From Filimonas lacunae (GTDB lineage: Bacteria > Bacteroidota > Bacteroidia > Chitinophagales > Chitinophagaceae): a stretch of DNA of 64,000 nt. The DNA lies in assembly GCF_002355595.1 (NCBI RefSeq), contig NZ_AP017422.1, positions 1,302,001-1,366,000 of the forward strand, in the 5' to 3' direction. Positions 28,782 through 38,274 of the stretch are shown here, in pieces; position 1 is the first letter of the stretch; each line of letters begins with the position of its first letter. Both the position numbers and the translations under genes were made by a program. The notes under the pieces are model-generated. The model was given only the letters and a program-made list of their open reading frames with translations. It was not told the origin of the DNA and did no database searches.

Positions 28782-29591
28782 TTAGTTTATCAGTAAACCT
28801 TTTTCATCAATAAAGTGGTAGCCTGCGCCTGCATCATCTTTCCGGTACAGGAACTTTTTAGCAGGGTTAGAGGTGCTATAGAAGTAGTAGTCGTTGCTGC
28901 CTGCAAGGGCTTCAATAACATAGCCTTTATCGCTGTTGCGTTTTACCCAGGTAAATGGATCATTTAATAAAGAGGTAAGCAGACTTACCAGGTACAGGTT
29001 TTTAGGCGCATCCAGGCCACTGGTAGTAAGTGTAGTTACGCCGGTAGCTATAATAAACAACTGGTGCTTGGTGCGGGAATAGGTACCTAAGGGCCAGGAG
29101 CCCCACCAGTCCGGACGTTCCAGGGTGGCAGAGAATACCACCTTGCCTTTTATGGCTGTTAGAATATTTGCTCCAAAGTCACCGCTGCTTTGCAATAGCA
29201 GGCGAATGCTTACAGAGTTTTCTATTAAGGCAGCGTCTTTGTTGTAAATGATCAGCGGAACCTTTGTTTTGCCGGTATCGGCCGGCATGATATAATAATC
29301 TTTCAATGCTTCGTAGTGCAGGCCCTCCTGTGCAGTAGAGGAGTCCTGCATTACTGTTAACACAAATTTGCGGTCAAACGGGCGCTGTAGTCCGGAAATG
29401 CGAACAGGCAGAAATATGGTATCAAACGCCTTCTCCGGTGTATAGGCGAAGGTGTAAATGATACTGTCTTTTTGCTTTTCCAGAAAGTTGAAGCAGATAT
29501 TGTCTGCGCTGTCATATAGCAGCTCATCTGCTTTTTTACAGGAAAAAAACAGAGGCTGTATAAAAAGTAGTACAAAGAATATTTTTTTCAT
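28782..29591 (-). CDS. DUF4843 family lipoprotein
   Basis: Surface lipoprotein of the DUF4843 family, known only as a companion of SusC/SusD. The signal peptide ends in FFSC; the first ~110 residues after it form the conserved beta domain (DSADNICFNFLEKQKDSIIY, FKVPVRISG-type strands). RPDWWGSWPLGTYSRTKHQL in the C-terminal half is typical of the family. The frame can be read from 29654, but ATG 29591 gives the proper signal peptide and a 16-nt gap to susD. Probably a substrate-binding accessory of the SusCD complex; no enzyme motif seen. Confidence 0.88.
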   Translation of the reverse strand: MKKIFFVLLFIQPLFFSCKKADELLYDSADNICFNFLEKQKDSIIYTFAYTPEKAFDTIFLPVRISGLQRPFDRKFVLTVMQDSSTAQEGLHYEALKDYYIMPADTGKTKVPLIIYNKDAALIENSVSIRLLLQSSGDFGANILTAIKGKVVFSATLERPDWWGSWPLGTYSRTKHQLFIIATGVTTLTTSGLDAPKNLYLVSLLTSLLNDPFTWVKRNSDKGYVIEALAGSNDYYFYSTSNPAKKFLYRKDDAGAGYHFIDEKGLLIN

Positions 29592-29607
29592 GATTGTGCT
29601 TTTATAG

Positions 29608-31089
29608 TTATCTGCCACCATATTCAATTTCATCGTTAGGCAGGGGCAGTACAAAAATGTTATAGCCGGCAGGGTATATTCTCCCGGCAGGACCTATGAT
29701 AGATTTGTTCAGGCGTTTGTACATATAGAAGATCTGCCCCTCTGCATACAACTCTTTCCGGGCTTCGCGCACCAGGCCATCTAAAAACTCGGCTTTGCTG
29801 CTGGCAGTGAAAGGGATGCCTATACCTCTGTGATAACGTACAGAATCCACCAAGGCATTGGCTTTAGTGGGATCGGTATCATAAGTGCATTCAGCAAGGA
29901 TATAATACATTTCACTTAACCGTATTGCCGGTGCAGTAAGTGGGTGCCGGTTGGTGGTGGCATCATCTGTTTTGGCGTTCTGGTTGCGCACATATTTCTG
30001 CAGCTCGTAAGTACTGTTGGTGCTATTGAGCAGCAGCCATTCTTTATAACGGTTATCTTCTGCGGCAATGCCCGGGTATTCGTATAAAATATCGCCGTCT
30101 GTTTTGCTGAAAGTAAAAACCTTGAAGCGTTTAACAAGGTTTTCTTCCTGTTTGGGAATAGGCCAGCCAAACATTACTTCTTTATAGTTGATACGGTCTT
30201 TTAAAGCTGCATTAGAGTTGATAAAGTCTGCTTTGGTTGTCCAGGGGAATTTTTTAGCATCAATTATTTCCTGGGCATTCAGTGCGGCATTGATTTTATC
30301 ATCTTTATACAGGTATACTCTTGCCAGGCTGCCACACACGGCATAGTAGTTCATGCGGTTTCTTCTGTTTTGAAGAAACAGGAAGGGGGCGCTGTTTTCA
30401 GTAACTGTAGGGTCTGATTCGTAACCTACCACGTAAGAAGCTTTAGCAATAGAATCTACTGGTGCCAGTAAAGCCTTGGCTTCTTTTAAATCGGTTACTA
30501 TTTTATCCAACGTTTCCGAAACGGTAGAAAGTGGGGTAGGGGCATCGGTAAAAGTTACCACATAAGGGATAGCCTTGGCAACAGGGTTACTGGTATAGGA
30601 GGGTGCAAATAAACGCAAAGCATCAAAGTGTAGATAACCTCTTAAACCCAGGGCTTCGCCTTTTAATAAGGCATACCGGCTGGGGGTAAAAAGAGTTTTC
30701 TTTAGTTCCAGGTTTTTCAGCAATAGGTTACAGTTGCCAATAGCATTGTAAAGCCCTTGCCATATTTTGTCTTTCCGGGCAATAAAGCGGGAATTGGTAA
30801 AGTTGTAAATCACATCTTCCGAGTAGTCCAGCTCGGGAGCCAGGCCATTAAAACTATACAGCGTATAGTTTTGCGCCAGTACTTCGGGTAAGCCAAATGT
30901 TAGCTCTTCGCCGTAAATATCTGTTTGTATACACCTGGTGTAAATGCCATTCAGGCTTTCTTCAAAGCCTTCTTCTGTAGAAAACAGCTGATCTTCCGAA
31001 ACCTGGGCTTCGGGTTGTATATCCAGCCATTTATTGCACGAGCCTAACAGTATGCTGGTAGCTACCAGCGCTATCCAATATTTTTTCAT
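29608..31089 (-). CDS. SusD/RagB family surface lipoprotein
   Basis: Substrate-binding partner of the SusC encoded 18 nt upstream. The lipobox is LLGSC, followed by NKWLDIQPEAQVSEDQLF, the classic SusD start. The TPR-type helices and the C-terminal region (ARKELYAEGQIFYMYKRLN) are intact and the length of 493 is normal. It shares little obvious sequence with the other SusD of the window (10638-12071), so the two systems probably take different ligands. Confidence 0.92.
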   Translation of the reverse strand: MKKYWIALVATSILLGSCNKWLDIQPEAQVSEDQLFSTEEGFEESLNGIYTRCIQTDIYGEELTFGLPEVLAQNYTLYSFNGLAPELDYSEDVIYNFTNSRFIARKDKIWQGLYNAIGNCNLLLKNLELKKTLFTPSRYALLKGEALGLRGYLHFDALRLFAPSYTSNPVAKAIPYVVTFTDAPTPLSTVSETLDKIVTDLKEAKALLAPVDSIAKASYVVGYESDPTVTENSAPFLFLQNRRNRMNYYAVCGSLARVYLYKDDKINAALNAQEIIDAKKFPWTTKADFINSNAALKDRINYKEVMFGWPIPKQEENLVKRFKVFTFSKTDGDILYEYPGIAAEDNRYKEWLLLNSTNSTYELQKYVRNQNAKTDDATTNRHPLTAPAIRLSEMYYILAECTYDTDPTKANALVDSVRYHRGIGIPFTASSKAEFLDGLVREARKELYAEGQIFYMYKRLNKSIIGPAGRIYPAGYNIFVLPLPNDEIEYGGR

Positions 31090-31107
31090 ACACTACTTCT
31101 TTAAATG

Positions 31108-34100
31108 TTAAAACCTGGTTTGAAGAGAAAAGGTGAGGTTTCTGGCAAATGGATATTCCAATCCTCTTTCCAGCTTTACAGAGCCCCAACGCCAGATATC
31201 ATTCATAGTAACTGCCAGGCGAAGGGTTTTCATACCCAGTCTGGAAATCACCACTTTGTTGAAATCGTAGGAAGCATACAGGCTGCTTAACTCTATTACA
31301 TTGTCTTTTTGAATAAAGCGGGAGCTGGTTTGTGTTTGCCCCAGATCGGAAATGTTTTTATAGAAAGTATGGTCACCTGGTTTTTTCCATTTTTCATCAA
31401 ATACACGTTGGTCTACATTGTAGCGTGGATCGGCATTCTCAATGCGGTCAACAAGTGTCTGGTTGTAATCGTAACCGCCAAAACGGGTATAGAAAGTGGC
31501 AGTTACCAGGAAGTTTTTATAAGCAGCGCTGGCTCCAAAATAGCCATAAGCTTTAGGCGTGGCATCTATAATAGGAAGAATGTCTTTTACATCCCATTCA
31601 TAGGTAGTTTGGCCATTGCGCTTTAAAAACAATTCTTTGCCATTCTCCGGGTCTATGCCTAACGATCTTACTGCGTAAATAGCATCGGTGCTTTGCCCTT
31701 CATTATAACGCAGTAAGGGAACACCTTTGTAGTCGTCAGACTCTTGTGCTGCATCCGCTTTGTCGTTGTACTTTTTCAGCGAGTTGGAAATTTTTACAAT
31801 CTTGTTTTTGTTGCCGGTGAGGTTGGTGAATATCCCTACGTTCCATTTGTTGTTCTTAAATACGGTGGCTTTAATGTTCACTTCCCATCCGGTATTTTGC
31901 ATATCTCCTAAGTTGGCCATTTTGCCGGTGCTGCCTGTAGAAGGCGCCAGTATAATATTAGATAATAAGCCTTTCGTGTATTTGTAGTAATAGCGGGGGG
32001 ATATAAAGATTTTGTCATTGAATAATCCAAGATCAAAACCTGCATCGTAGTTGGTCGTTTTTTGCCATTTCAGCTCGTCGTTACCTAATGAAGATACGGA
32101 TGCACCAATGCCGGTAGCATACCATTGGTTGGTATAATAGTTATAGCTGGTAATGCCCATGAAAGGAGGGAAAGAAACAGAACCGGTGATGCCGGTGCTG
32201 GCCCTGATTTTTAACTGGCTAACAGATGTGTTGTGGAAGAATTTTTCTTTGTGGAGGTTCCAGCCCAGGCCTATGGAGCCAAAAGGAGCCATTCGTTGAT
32301 CTTTACCAAAGGTGGATGAGCCATCCAGCCTGTAGCTAAGGTCCATCAGGTATTTGTTGGCAAAGGTGTAGTTAACCGATGCCAGCACGCTGGCCAGGCG
32401 GGTTTGCGGGTGACTGCTTTGGGGCGTACTGCCATCCGGGTAGCTGCCTGCATAGCCTATGTTAGAAAAACGGTCATTGGTAAAGCCTACAGCAGTAAAA
32501 CCTTTATTGTCTGTATTGGAGGTTCTGAAATTACTGCCTGCAGTAAAGTTGATAAAATGATTGCCGGCTTGTTTGTTATAGCTCACCAGCAGGTTGCCAT
32601 CTACACTTGTCATATCCGAAGTGTTATAGATGTAACGTCCTTTCAGTTTGTAATCATTGGTGCTATAATAGTAAAATTCATTGGCCAGTGGAGATGCAAA
32701 ATCGTCGGCTGTATACTTGGTTTTGTTTACACTTAACTGGCCACGGAGTCTTAATGATTTGTTGATGTTCCACTCAGCGGAGAATGCGTCGATCAATTCC
32801 AGGTATGCCGATTTGATAAAGCTTTTCAGGGTAGCATTGTACATGGGATTTAACATGGTGAAGTTTTCAATAGCCATGTTAGCGCCTTCACGTCTTTGCC
32901 AGGTTTCCAGCTCACGTACAGTATTGCCGACAGAATCGGTTTTGGCGTAGTAAGGGTTTGTTTTTACATAATCCGCAAAGTTGCCATAGGGCGATTCTTT
33001 TGTATCTACCTGTGTTACGGTGAGTGTGTTTTTAAAAATAAAACGGTTGTCGGGGCTATAGGAAAGATTCATTCCGGCACTATACCGGTTTCTTTCCGAT
33101 CCTTTCATAACGCCCGGCATAGTATGGTAGCGTAACTCAAGACCGTAGCGGATAGATTTATTACCTCCTTCTAAATAGGCAGAATGTTTCTGGCCAAACC
33201 CTGTTTGCAATGGTTGTGATAACCAGTAAGTATTCACGCCGCCTACTACGTTTTCTTTTTTAGAGTAGTACAGGCGGTCTAGCTGTGATTGTGTCAGTGC
33301 CTGATTTTTATTGGCATCGTACAGGCCCGCCAGGCGTTCGTATTCCAGCTTGTCTGCTGCATTCAGTACGTGGTAATCGCTCAGGTCCGGTGTGGTAGGG
33401 TTTAACTCGTAGTTATAGGATAACTGCAGTTTGCCTTCCTGGGGTGGAATGGTGGTAATCACCAGTACGCCATTAGCAGCACGGGAGCCATAAATGGCTG
33501 TAGCGGCCGCGTCTTTTAACAAAGTGATGGACTGTACCCGGTTAATATCCAGATCGTATACTTTTTCCAGGCTTACTTCGTAACCATCCAATATAAAAGT
33601 GGGCAGGTTAGTGTTGCCGGTGAGATTGCTTCTGCTTAACACCTCATTGCTACCAGTAGGAATAGCGGTGTTACCTCTTACGTTGATTACAGGTAAGCGA
33701 TTGGGGTTAGAGCCCAGTACATTGTTCTGCACTATTTTAAAAGAGGGATCAAAAACCTGTATGCTTTGCAGGATATTTTGCGGATTCATTTTTTTCAGAT
33801 CCTCGCCTGATACACTAATAGCCGTTCCTGTAAAGCTTTCTTTCCTGATGCGTTGAAAACCTGTGATCACTACATCGTCCAGCGGCGCTTCTTTTGCTTT
33901 AGGGGTAAGCGCAATGGAGAGGAAGCGGGCATCGGTAATAGCTATTTCGCGGTTTTCAAAACCTACAAAACTTATTACAAGTATGCTGCCCGGTTCGGCA
34001 TCAATAGTGAAATTCCCTTCTTTGTTAGTAACCGTACGTTTTTTAGTGCCCTTTACTGTGATGGTAGCACTTTCAACAGGAGCGTTGTTTACACCATCCG

Positions 34101-34527
34101 TTACTTTGCCGGAAACAACCACGGGGGGAGTGGCTGCTTGTAACAGAAAGGTGGCATTCCGTTCTGTTTTGGCACTGACTACGATGGTTTTGTTTACAAT
34201 ATGATAAGTGAGGGGCTGGTTTTGAAAACACTGATTCAACACCTGTTCCAACGGCATGTTTTGCACGTCGATGGTAACAGGTTGCCCCTTTTCCACAATT
34301 TGCTCATTTAAAAAGAAAGCATAACCTGTTTGCTTTTTAATGGCATTTAATACCTTTTTGAGTGATGCGTTGTTTTCAGATAGTGTTACTTTCTGTGCTA
34401 CGGCAGCGCCTGCCACCTGCAGGCAACAGGTCAATAGCAATACAGCTGTTAATTGCATAACCAGCATAGTTTTGGACTTCACACACCGGGGCCTGGCCAC
34501 AGCTTTGTAAAGAGTGGTAAAATTCAT
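31108..34527 (-). CDS. SusC/RagA-type TonB-linked outer membrane protein with STN domain
   Basis: TonB-dependent outer-membrane transporter and signal transducer. The signal peptide (to about residue 45, AGAAVAQ) is followed by an STN domain (VLNAIKKQTGYAFFLNEQ through VNKTIVVS). Next come a carboxypeptidase-regulatory-like domain (GKVTDGVNNAPVESATITVK), the plug (DDVVITGFQRIRKESFTG; SITLLKDAAATAIYGSRAAN) and the barrel. It lacks the DHSxM linker found in the other SusC. It lies downstream of FecR with an unusually long 166-nt leader that holds a hairpin. Substrate unknown; the companion genes suggest peptide or glycoprotein uptake. Confidence 0.93.
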   Translation of the reverse strand: MNFTTLYKAVARPRCVKSKTMLVMQLTAVLLLTCCLQVAGAAVAQKVTLSENNASLKKVLNAIKKQTGYAFFLNEQIVEKGQPVTIDVQNMPLEQVLNQCFQNQPLTYHIVNKTIVVSAKTERNATFLLQAATPPVVVSGKVTDGVNNAPVESATITVKGTKKRTVTNKEGNFTIDAEPGSILVISFVGFENREIAITDARFLSIALTPKAKEAPLDDVVITGFQRIRKESFTGTAISVSGEDLKKMNPQNILQSIQVFDPSFKIVQNNVLGSNPNRLPVINVRGNTAIPTGSNEVLSRSNLTGNTNLPTFILDGYEVSLEKVYDLDINRVQSITLLKDAAATAIYGSRAANGVLVITTIPPQEGKLQLSYNYELNPTTPDLSDYHVLNAADKLEYERLAGLYDANKNQALTQSQLDRLYYSKKENVVGGVNTYWLSQPLQTGFGQKHSAYLEGGNKSIRYGLELRYHTMPGVMKGSERNRYSAGMNLSYSPDNRFIFKNTLTVTQVDTKESPYGNFADYVKTNPYYAKTDSVGNTVRELETWQRREGANMAIENFTMLNPMYNATLKSFIKSAYLELIDAFSAEWNINKSLRLRGQLSVNKTKYTADDFASPLANEFYYYSTNDYKLKGRYIYNTSDMTSVDGNLLVSYNKQAGNHFINFTAGSNFRTSNTDNKGFTAVGFTNDRFSNIGYAGSYPDGSTPQSSHPQTRLASVLASVNYTFANKYLMDLSYRLDGSSTFGKDQRMAPFGSIGLGWNLHKEKFFHNTSVSQLKIRASTGITGSVSFPPFMGITSYNYYTNQWYATGIGASVSSLGNDELKWQKTTNYDAGFDLGLFNDKIFISPRYYYKYTKGLLSNIILAPSTGSTGKMANLGDMQNTGWEVNIKATVFKNNKWNVGIFTNLTGNKNKIVKISNSLKKYNDKADAAQESDDYKGVPLLRYNEGQSTDAIYAVRSLGIDPENGKELFLKRNGQTTYEWDVKDILPIIDATPKAYGYFGASAAYKNFLVTATFYTRFGGYDYNQTLVDRIENADPRYNVDQRVFDEKWKKPGDHTFYKNISDLGQTQTSSRFIQKDNVIELSSLYASYDFNKVVISRLGMKTLRLAVTMNDIWRWGSVKLERGLEYPFARNLTFSLQTRF

Positions 34528-34589
34528 ACTTTTAACAAGTTGGGTTTAATAAAGCAGTTTCAAAGCGCTTAAAAAGGTTAAGCCCATTT

Positions 34590-34622
34590 CGCCGGTAGCA
34601 TGGCAGTGCTGCCGGTTTTTTT
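34590..34622. promoter_or_regulatory. hairpin in the fecR-susC leader
   Basis: Inverted repeat CCGG-T-AGCA / TGCT-G-CCGG around a short centre. Eight T follow on the + strand, where no gene is transcribed. On the minus strand (the direction of susC) it would form a leader RNA hairpin about 65 nt before the susC start. It could modulate the sigma/FecR to SusC expression ratio or terminate antisense RNA. Confidence 0.5.
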
Positions 34623-34693
34623 GTGCATTACCTATGGAGTAATTGTTATGTTACCATAGTTTGTATGTTAGTTTGGTTATTAAATGAAAAGGG

Positions 34694-35875
34694 TCAGGGT
34701 TTTACAATTAAGGTTCTGTCACTTAGCGAACAGCGGATATTGCTGAGTTTTAATATGGTAATCACTTCTTCTATGCTGCTGTTACGTGGTATTTCGCCTG
34801 TGAATTTTTCGTTGGGTACATCACCGGCGTAGGCTACTTCTATATCGTACCAACGTCCAATCTGGCGAAGCACTGCTTTGGCGTCTGCTTCCTGAAATCG
34901 GAACCGACCGTTCTTCCAGGCCAACACCTCTTCTACATCAACGTCACTGATAATTTTCATATCCACGCCGGGCGGCAACAAAGCCTGCTGACCAGGTTTG
35001 AGTATTTTATCTGCTACCCCATTGCCGGTATTGATACCCACTTTACCAGAGATTAAAGTGGTTTTGATGGCGGGTTCATCTGCATAGGCCATTACATTAA
35101 ATAAAGTGCCTAAAACATTCACCTGCAGGTTATGTGTTTTCACTATAAAAGGCATAGTGGCATTAGGGGCTATTTCAAAACATGCTTCCCCTGTTAAGTT
35201 TACTTCACGAACCTTTCCATTGAAAGTAGCCGGGAAGCGGAGCGAGGAGGAGGCGTTAAGCCATACTATGCTACCATCTGGTAAGGTTACCTGGTACTGC
35301 CCTCCTTTAGGTGTAGTAATAGTATTGTATGCAGGCAGTAGAGGTATGCCTGCAGGTATATCGTGTGGTTGATAAGCCAGCCGGCCGTTATTGAGTTTAA
35401 TAATAAGCGAGCCATTCTGATTACCGATAGTATCCTTTTGTTTGTTGTCCAGTACTATTATTCTACCATCTGCCAGTGTAAGCGTTGCTTTATTCCCACC
35501 TGGTTGAACAGTTGATGTGGGCTTACCGGCCAGCTCTTTTTTCTGTAAGCTGGGTGGGGCAACGTGTTTATTGATATAAAATACAATGCAGCCAATAGCG
35601 GTGAGTAGCGCAGCAGCAGCTGCATAACTGATCCATTTATAACGGCGGGTGGCAGGGATGGCAGGTGTATGTATGATGTCCTGTAACCTTTGGCGCATCC
35701 GGGCTTCGGTAATAGCTTCTTCCTCCTCCGATTCGGCAGGCACAATTACGGTAAGGTCGTTTTCGTCAAAAGCATGATACCATTGTTGCAGCTCTTTAAT
35801 CTCTGCTTCGGTGGCGGTACCCTGTATATATTTATTGGCCAGCCTGCTAAGGGCGGCTTTATTCCATTGCTGCAT
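34694..35875 (-). CDS. FecR family anti-sigma factor (DUF4974)
   Basis: Inner-membrane anti-sigma regulator for the adjacent sigma gene. The N-terminal cytoplasmic part has LANKYIQGTATEAEIKELQQ. One transmembrane helix is at about residues 80-100 (AAAALLTAIGCIVFYI). The FecR domain (NTITTPKGGQYQVTLPDGS onward) and DUF4974 C-terminus (ADAKAVLRQIGRWYDIEVAY) follow. Layout and length (393) mirror the FecR at 5641-6837, but the two differ throughout, so each should be specific for its own sigma/SusC pair. It starts 53 nt after the sigma stop. Confidence 0.92.
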   Translation of the reverse strand: MQQWNKAALSRLANKYIQGTATEAEIKELQQWYHAFDENDLTVIVPAESEEEEAITEARMRQRLQDIIHTPAIPATRRYKWISYAAAAALLTAIGCIVFYINKHVAPPSLQKKELAGKPTSTVQPGGNKATLTLADGRIIVLDNKQKDTIGNQNGSLIIKLNNGRLAYQPHDIPAGIPLLPAYNTITTPKGGQYQVTLPDGSIVWLNASSSLRFPATFNGKVREVNLTGEACFEIAPNATMPFIVKTHNLQVNVLGTLFNVMAYADEPAIKTTLISGKVGINTGNGVADKILKPGQQALLPPGVDMKIISDVDVEEVLAWKNGRFRFQEADAKAVLRQIGRWYDIEVAYAGDVPNEKFTGEIPRNSSIEEVITILKLSNIRCSLSDRTLIVKP

Positions 35876-35928
35876 GTTAGTGATGGTCTATACTAATACT
35901 TGTACAGCAATGAAAAGGTTACCCTACC

Positions 35929-36489
35929 TCAGAAAGAAAATATTTTTATTACGTAGAAAGAAAAAAGTTTCAGATGATCGCGTAAGGCGCGAATAGCTTT
36001 GGTAATGTGCTTTTCCACAGCTTTTTGTGAAATGTCCAGTGAGTCGGCGATTTCCTTATTGGTTAAGCCAAGCTCGCGGCTGTATTGAAAAACCAGCCTG
36101 CATTTTTCGGGAAGTTTATGAATTTCTTTTTGCAGCGTATGCCACAATAAGCGGGTGTCGTGCATTTCGTCAGTGGTAAGGTCTGATGCCTGCTCTGTTT
36201 CGGTGGTAACGGCGTGTTCTTTTCCTAACTGCCGTATAACAGCATAGCGGGTTGCAGTAGCCAGGTAGGCTTCCAGGTTATTAATAAGGGATGTGGTACG
36301 GCGCTGCCATACACCGGCCAGCACTTCCTGTACCACATCTTCTGCTGCTTGTTTGTTGCGCAGGCGCTGATAAGCCAGCGCATAAAGCTTACGCCAGTAA
36401 AGGGTATAGATTTGATTGAACGCATGTTCATTGCCGCTGCGCAGCAGTAAAACCAGTTCTTCTTTAGAATATTGTGGATGCGTTGTCAT
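35929..36489 (-). CDS. ECF-type RNA polymerase sigma factor
   Basis: ECF sigma-70 factor heading the second signalling locus. Region 2 includes KQAAEDVVQEVLAGVWQRR; region 4 has LPEKCRLVFQYSRELGLTNKE and an HTH (IADSLDISQKAVEKHITKAI). The open frame allows starts at 36507 and 36489; the latter (MTTHPQYSKEEL) is chosen for its match to family N-termini. It lies 51 nt downstream of the SDR gene in the same direction, so read-through from the PhyH-SDR pair is possible. Confidence 0.92.
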   Translation of the reverse strand: MTTHPQYSKEELVLLLRSGNEHAFNQIYTLYWRKLYALAYQRLRNKQAAEDVVQEVLAGVWQRRTTSLINNLEAYLATATRYAVIRQLGKEHAVTTETEQASDLTTDEMHDTRLLWHTLQKEIHKLPEKCRLVFQYSRELGLTNKEIADSLDISQKAVEKHITKAIRALRDHLKLFSFYVIKIFSF

Positions 36490-36540
36490 GATGTGATTCC
36501 GCATCAATTTACGATAAAAAGTAATTTACAAAAGTTCATT

Positions 36541-37383
36541 TCATTCAGTGGATACCTTTCCGTGCACGGCAGTTGTAAAATGCGCCGGTGCTTTAACTAC
36601 GGATGTTTTAGGTTCATATATGTTTCCCGCAATTTTTTCTACGAGTGTTTTAGGAAAAAATTTAGGAAGGAATGCATTCAGCTTGTTAAGAAAACCGGGC
36701 AGGATCTCTGCTTTGCCTTTGAATAGACCTTTTATGGCTATTTCAGCGACTTTTTCTGCAGTCATATTAAACCGCTCTGCTGTTTTCTTAATGGAGTCAC
36801 CCATACGCGCCCGGTTTACGAAATCGGTATCAGTGCTGCCAGGGCTAAGGCAGCTTACGCTTACGTTGGAATTGCGTAATTCGTAGCGGAGCCCGCGTGT
36901 AAAAGATACCGCAAATGCTTTGCTGGCTGCGTATATGTTCAGATAGGGAACAGTTTGGTAAGCGGTGGTACTTCCCAGGTTTAACAGGTAGCCTACTGTT
37001 TGCGCGCGCAATACCGGCAGGTAAGCATGCGATATAGATACCTGTGCTTTAATATTCACATCAATAATGTTTAACTGCTCTGCCAGTGTTAGTTGTTCAA
37101 ACGCCCCATTTAAACCATAGCCGGCATTACTTACCACAACAGACAGGTGCTGGTGATAAGGACTGGTAAAGATGGTTAATCGTTCCATAGCATCAGGAGC
37201 AGAAAGGTCGAGGTGAAGATGATATACCTGTATGGCATATTGCTGTGTTAAGGCCGCTGCCGTTTGGGCAAGGTTTTCATTATCTATATCCACCAGCAAT
37301 AAATGGTACTGTTTTTTAGCCAGTTGAGCGGCAATGGCCCTGCCTATTCCTTTGGCTGCTCCGGTAACTAATGCAAAAGACAT
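36541..37383 (-). CDS. SDR family oxidoreductase
   Basis: Classical short-chain dehydrogenase. The NAD(P)-binding glycine motif is GAAKGIG (residues 8-14), NAG at 86-88, and the catalytic triad is Ser138, Tyr151 and Lys155 (YAASK). The proline/glycine turn (SCLSPGSTDTDF) is conserved. The 280-residue length and C-terminal hydrophobic stretch (FLNKLNAFLPKFFP) resemble the DltE/YqjQ-type SDRs. Substrate is unknown. It follows the PhyH-type dioxygenase by 21 nt and is probably co-transcribed, which hints at a shared lipid or small-molecule substrate. Confidence 0.9.
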   Translation of the reverse strand: MSFALVTGAAKGIGRAIAAQLAKKQYHLLLVDIDNENLAQTAAALTQQYAIQVYHLHLDLSAPDAMERLTIFTSPYHQHLSVVVSNAGYGLNGAFEQLTLAEQLNIIDVNIKAQVSISHAYLPVLRAQTVGYLLNLGSTTAYQTVPYLNIYAASKAFAVSFTRGLRYELRNSNVSVSCLSPGSTDTDFVNRARMGDSIKKTAERFNMTAEKVAEIAIKGLFKGKAEILPGFLNKLNAFLPKFFPKTLVEKIAGNIYEPKTSVVKAPAHFTTAVHGKVSTE

Positions 37384-37404
37384 GATGATAGCTTTTTTAT
37401 ATGT

Positions 37405-38274
37405 TTAAACAGATAGCTTTTTAGGTTTAAATCCTGCAAATGTCAGGCGTGCAGCAAGACTACCAGGTTTAAACTGTGCCAATTTATGATAAAATGGCGT
37501 AGGACTGTTAGCATGTTTTACCTGGTAGGCTCCGGTGACGAAGGGGATATACATTACCCTGCGGCGGCTTGCTTCTCCAAATAGCACCGATTGTTGTACG
37601 CGATGCCATAAACGGCCGTCGTGGATGGTGAGGTCACCTGCTTCTATATCAAAGCTTGTTTCGTTTTTATCCGCTTTATTATCAATGAAATATTTTTTGC
37701 GGAAGAGTAGTTTAAACAGGCTTTGCTCATGTGTGCCTGCTAATACACGCAGCCCGCCGTTGGCGGCAGCGCAATCATCCAGGTGTAAACCCACATTCAG
37801 CATAGGCAGTATGCGTGAACCTAAAAATAAATCCCTCGGACTATCTGTATGCCAGCCCATTTGACTAAACTGGCTGTTCTCTGTATTGATATAATGATTT
37901 ACTACCAGGCCGTCTTTTTCATTTTCGCCAATGCGGCCTTCATAAGGCGACAGTAGTTGTAACAGGGATTTCAGCCGTTGATCTTTTAAAAAATGGCTAA
38001 GCCTGCTGCTGTATTGGGAGGTAAAGGCCAGGCGCTGTATAATGGTGCTGCCATCTGTATCTTTGCCAAACTTCAGCGGAATGCCATTGATCTTTTGTGT
38101 GTTGCTTGCCAGTAGTTGCGATTGAACGTTGTTTACTTCTGTAAGAAAATCGGTAACGGTTTGTTTATCTACAAAGTTTTTAACATGTAGAAAGCCATAT
38201 TGCCGGAAGAAACTGATTTGTTCGTTGCTGAGTTGGTTCTCTAACTGAAACACAGGCTGTATAATCTTTTTCAT
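37405..38274 (-). CDS. phytanoyl-CoA dioxygenase (PhyH) family protein
   Basis: Non-haem Fe(II)/2-oxoglutarate dioxygenase, hydroxylating an unidentified substrate in the cytoplasm. The facial triad is visible: His142 and Asp144 in GWHTDSPRD and His224 in DGRLWHRVQQ, with arginines about 237-239 available for 2-oxoglutarate. The frame could start at 38316, but ATG 38274 (MKKIIQPVFQLENQLS) is preferred. It forms a pair with the SDR downstream: hydroxylation followed by oxidation or reduction would be a sensible two-step path. Confidence 0.87.
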   Translation of the reverse strand: MKKIIQPVFQLENQLSNEQISFFRQYGFLHVKNFVDKQTVTDFLTEVNNVQSQLLASNTQKINGIPLKFGKDTDGSTIIQRLAFTSQYSSRLSHFLKDQRLKSLLQLLSPYEGRIGENEKDGLVVNHYINTENSQFSQMGWHTDSPRDLFLGSRILPMLNVGLHLDDCAAANGGLRVLAGTHEQSLFKLLFRKKYFIDNKADKNETSFDIEAGDLTIHDGRLWHRVQQSVLFGEASRRRVMYIPFVTGAYQVKHANSPTPFYHKLAQFKPGSLAARLTFAGFKPKKLSV

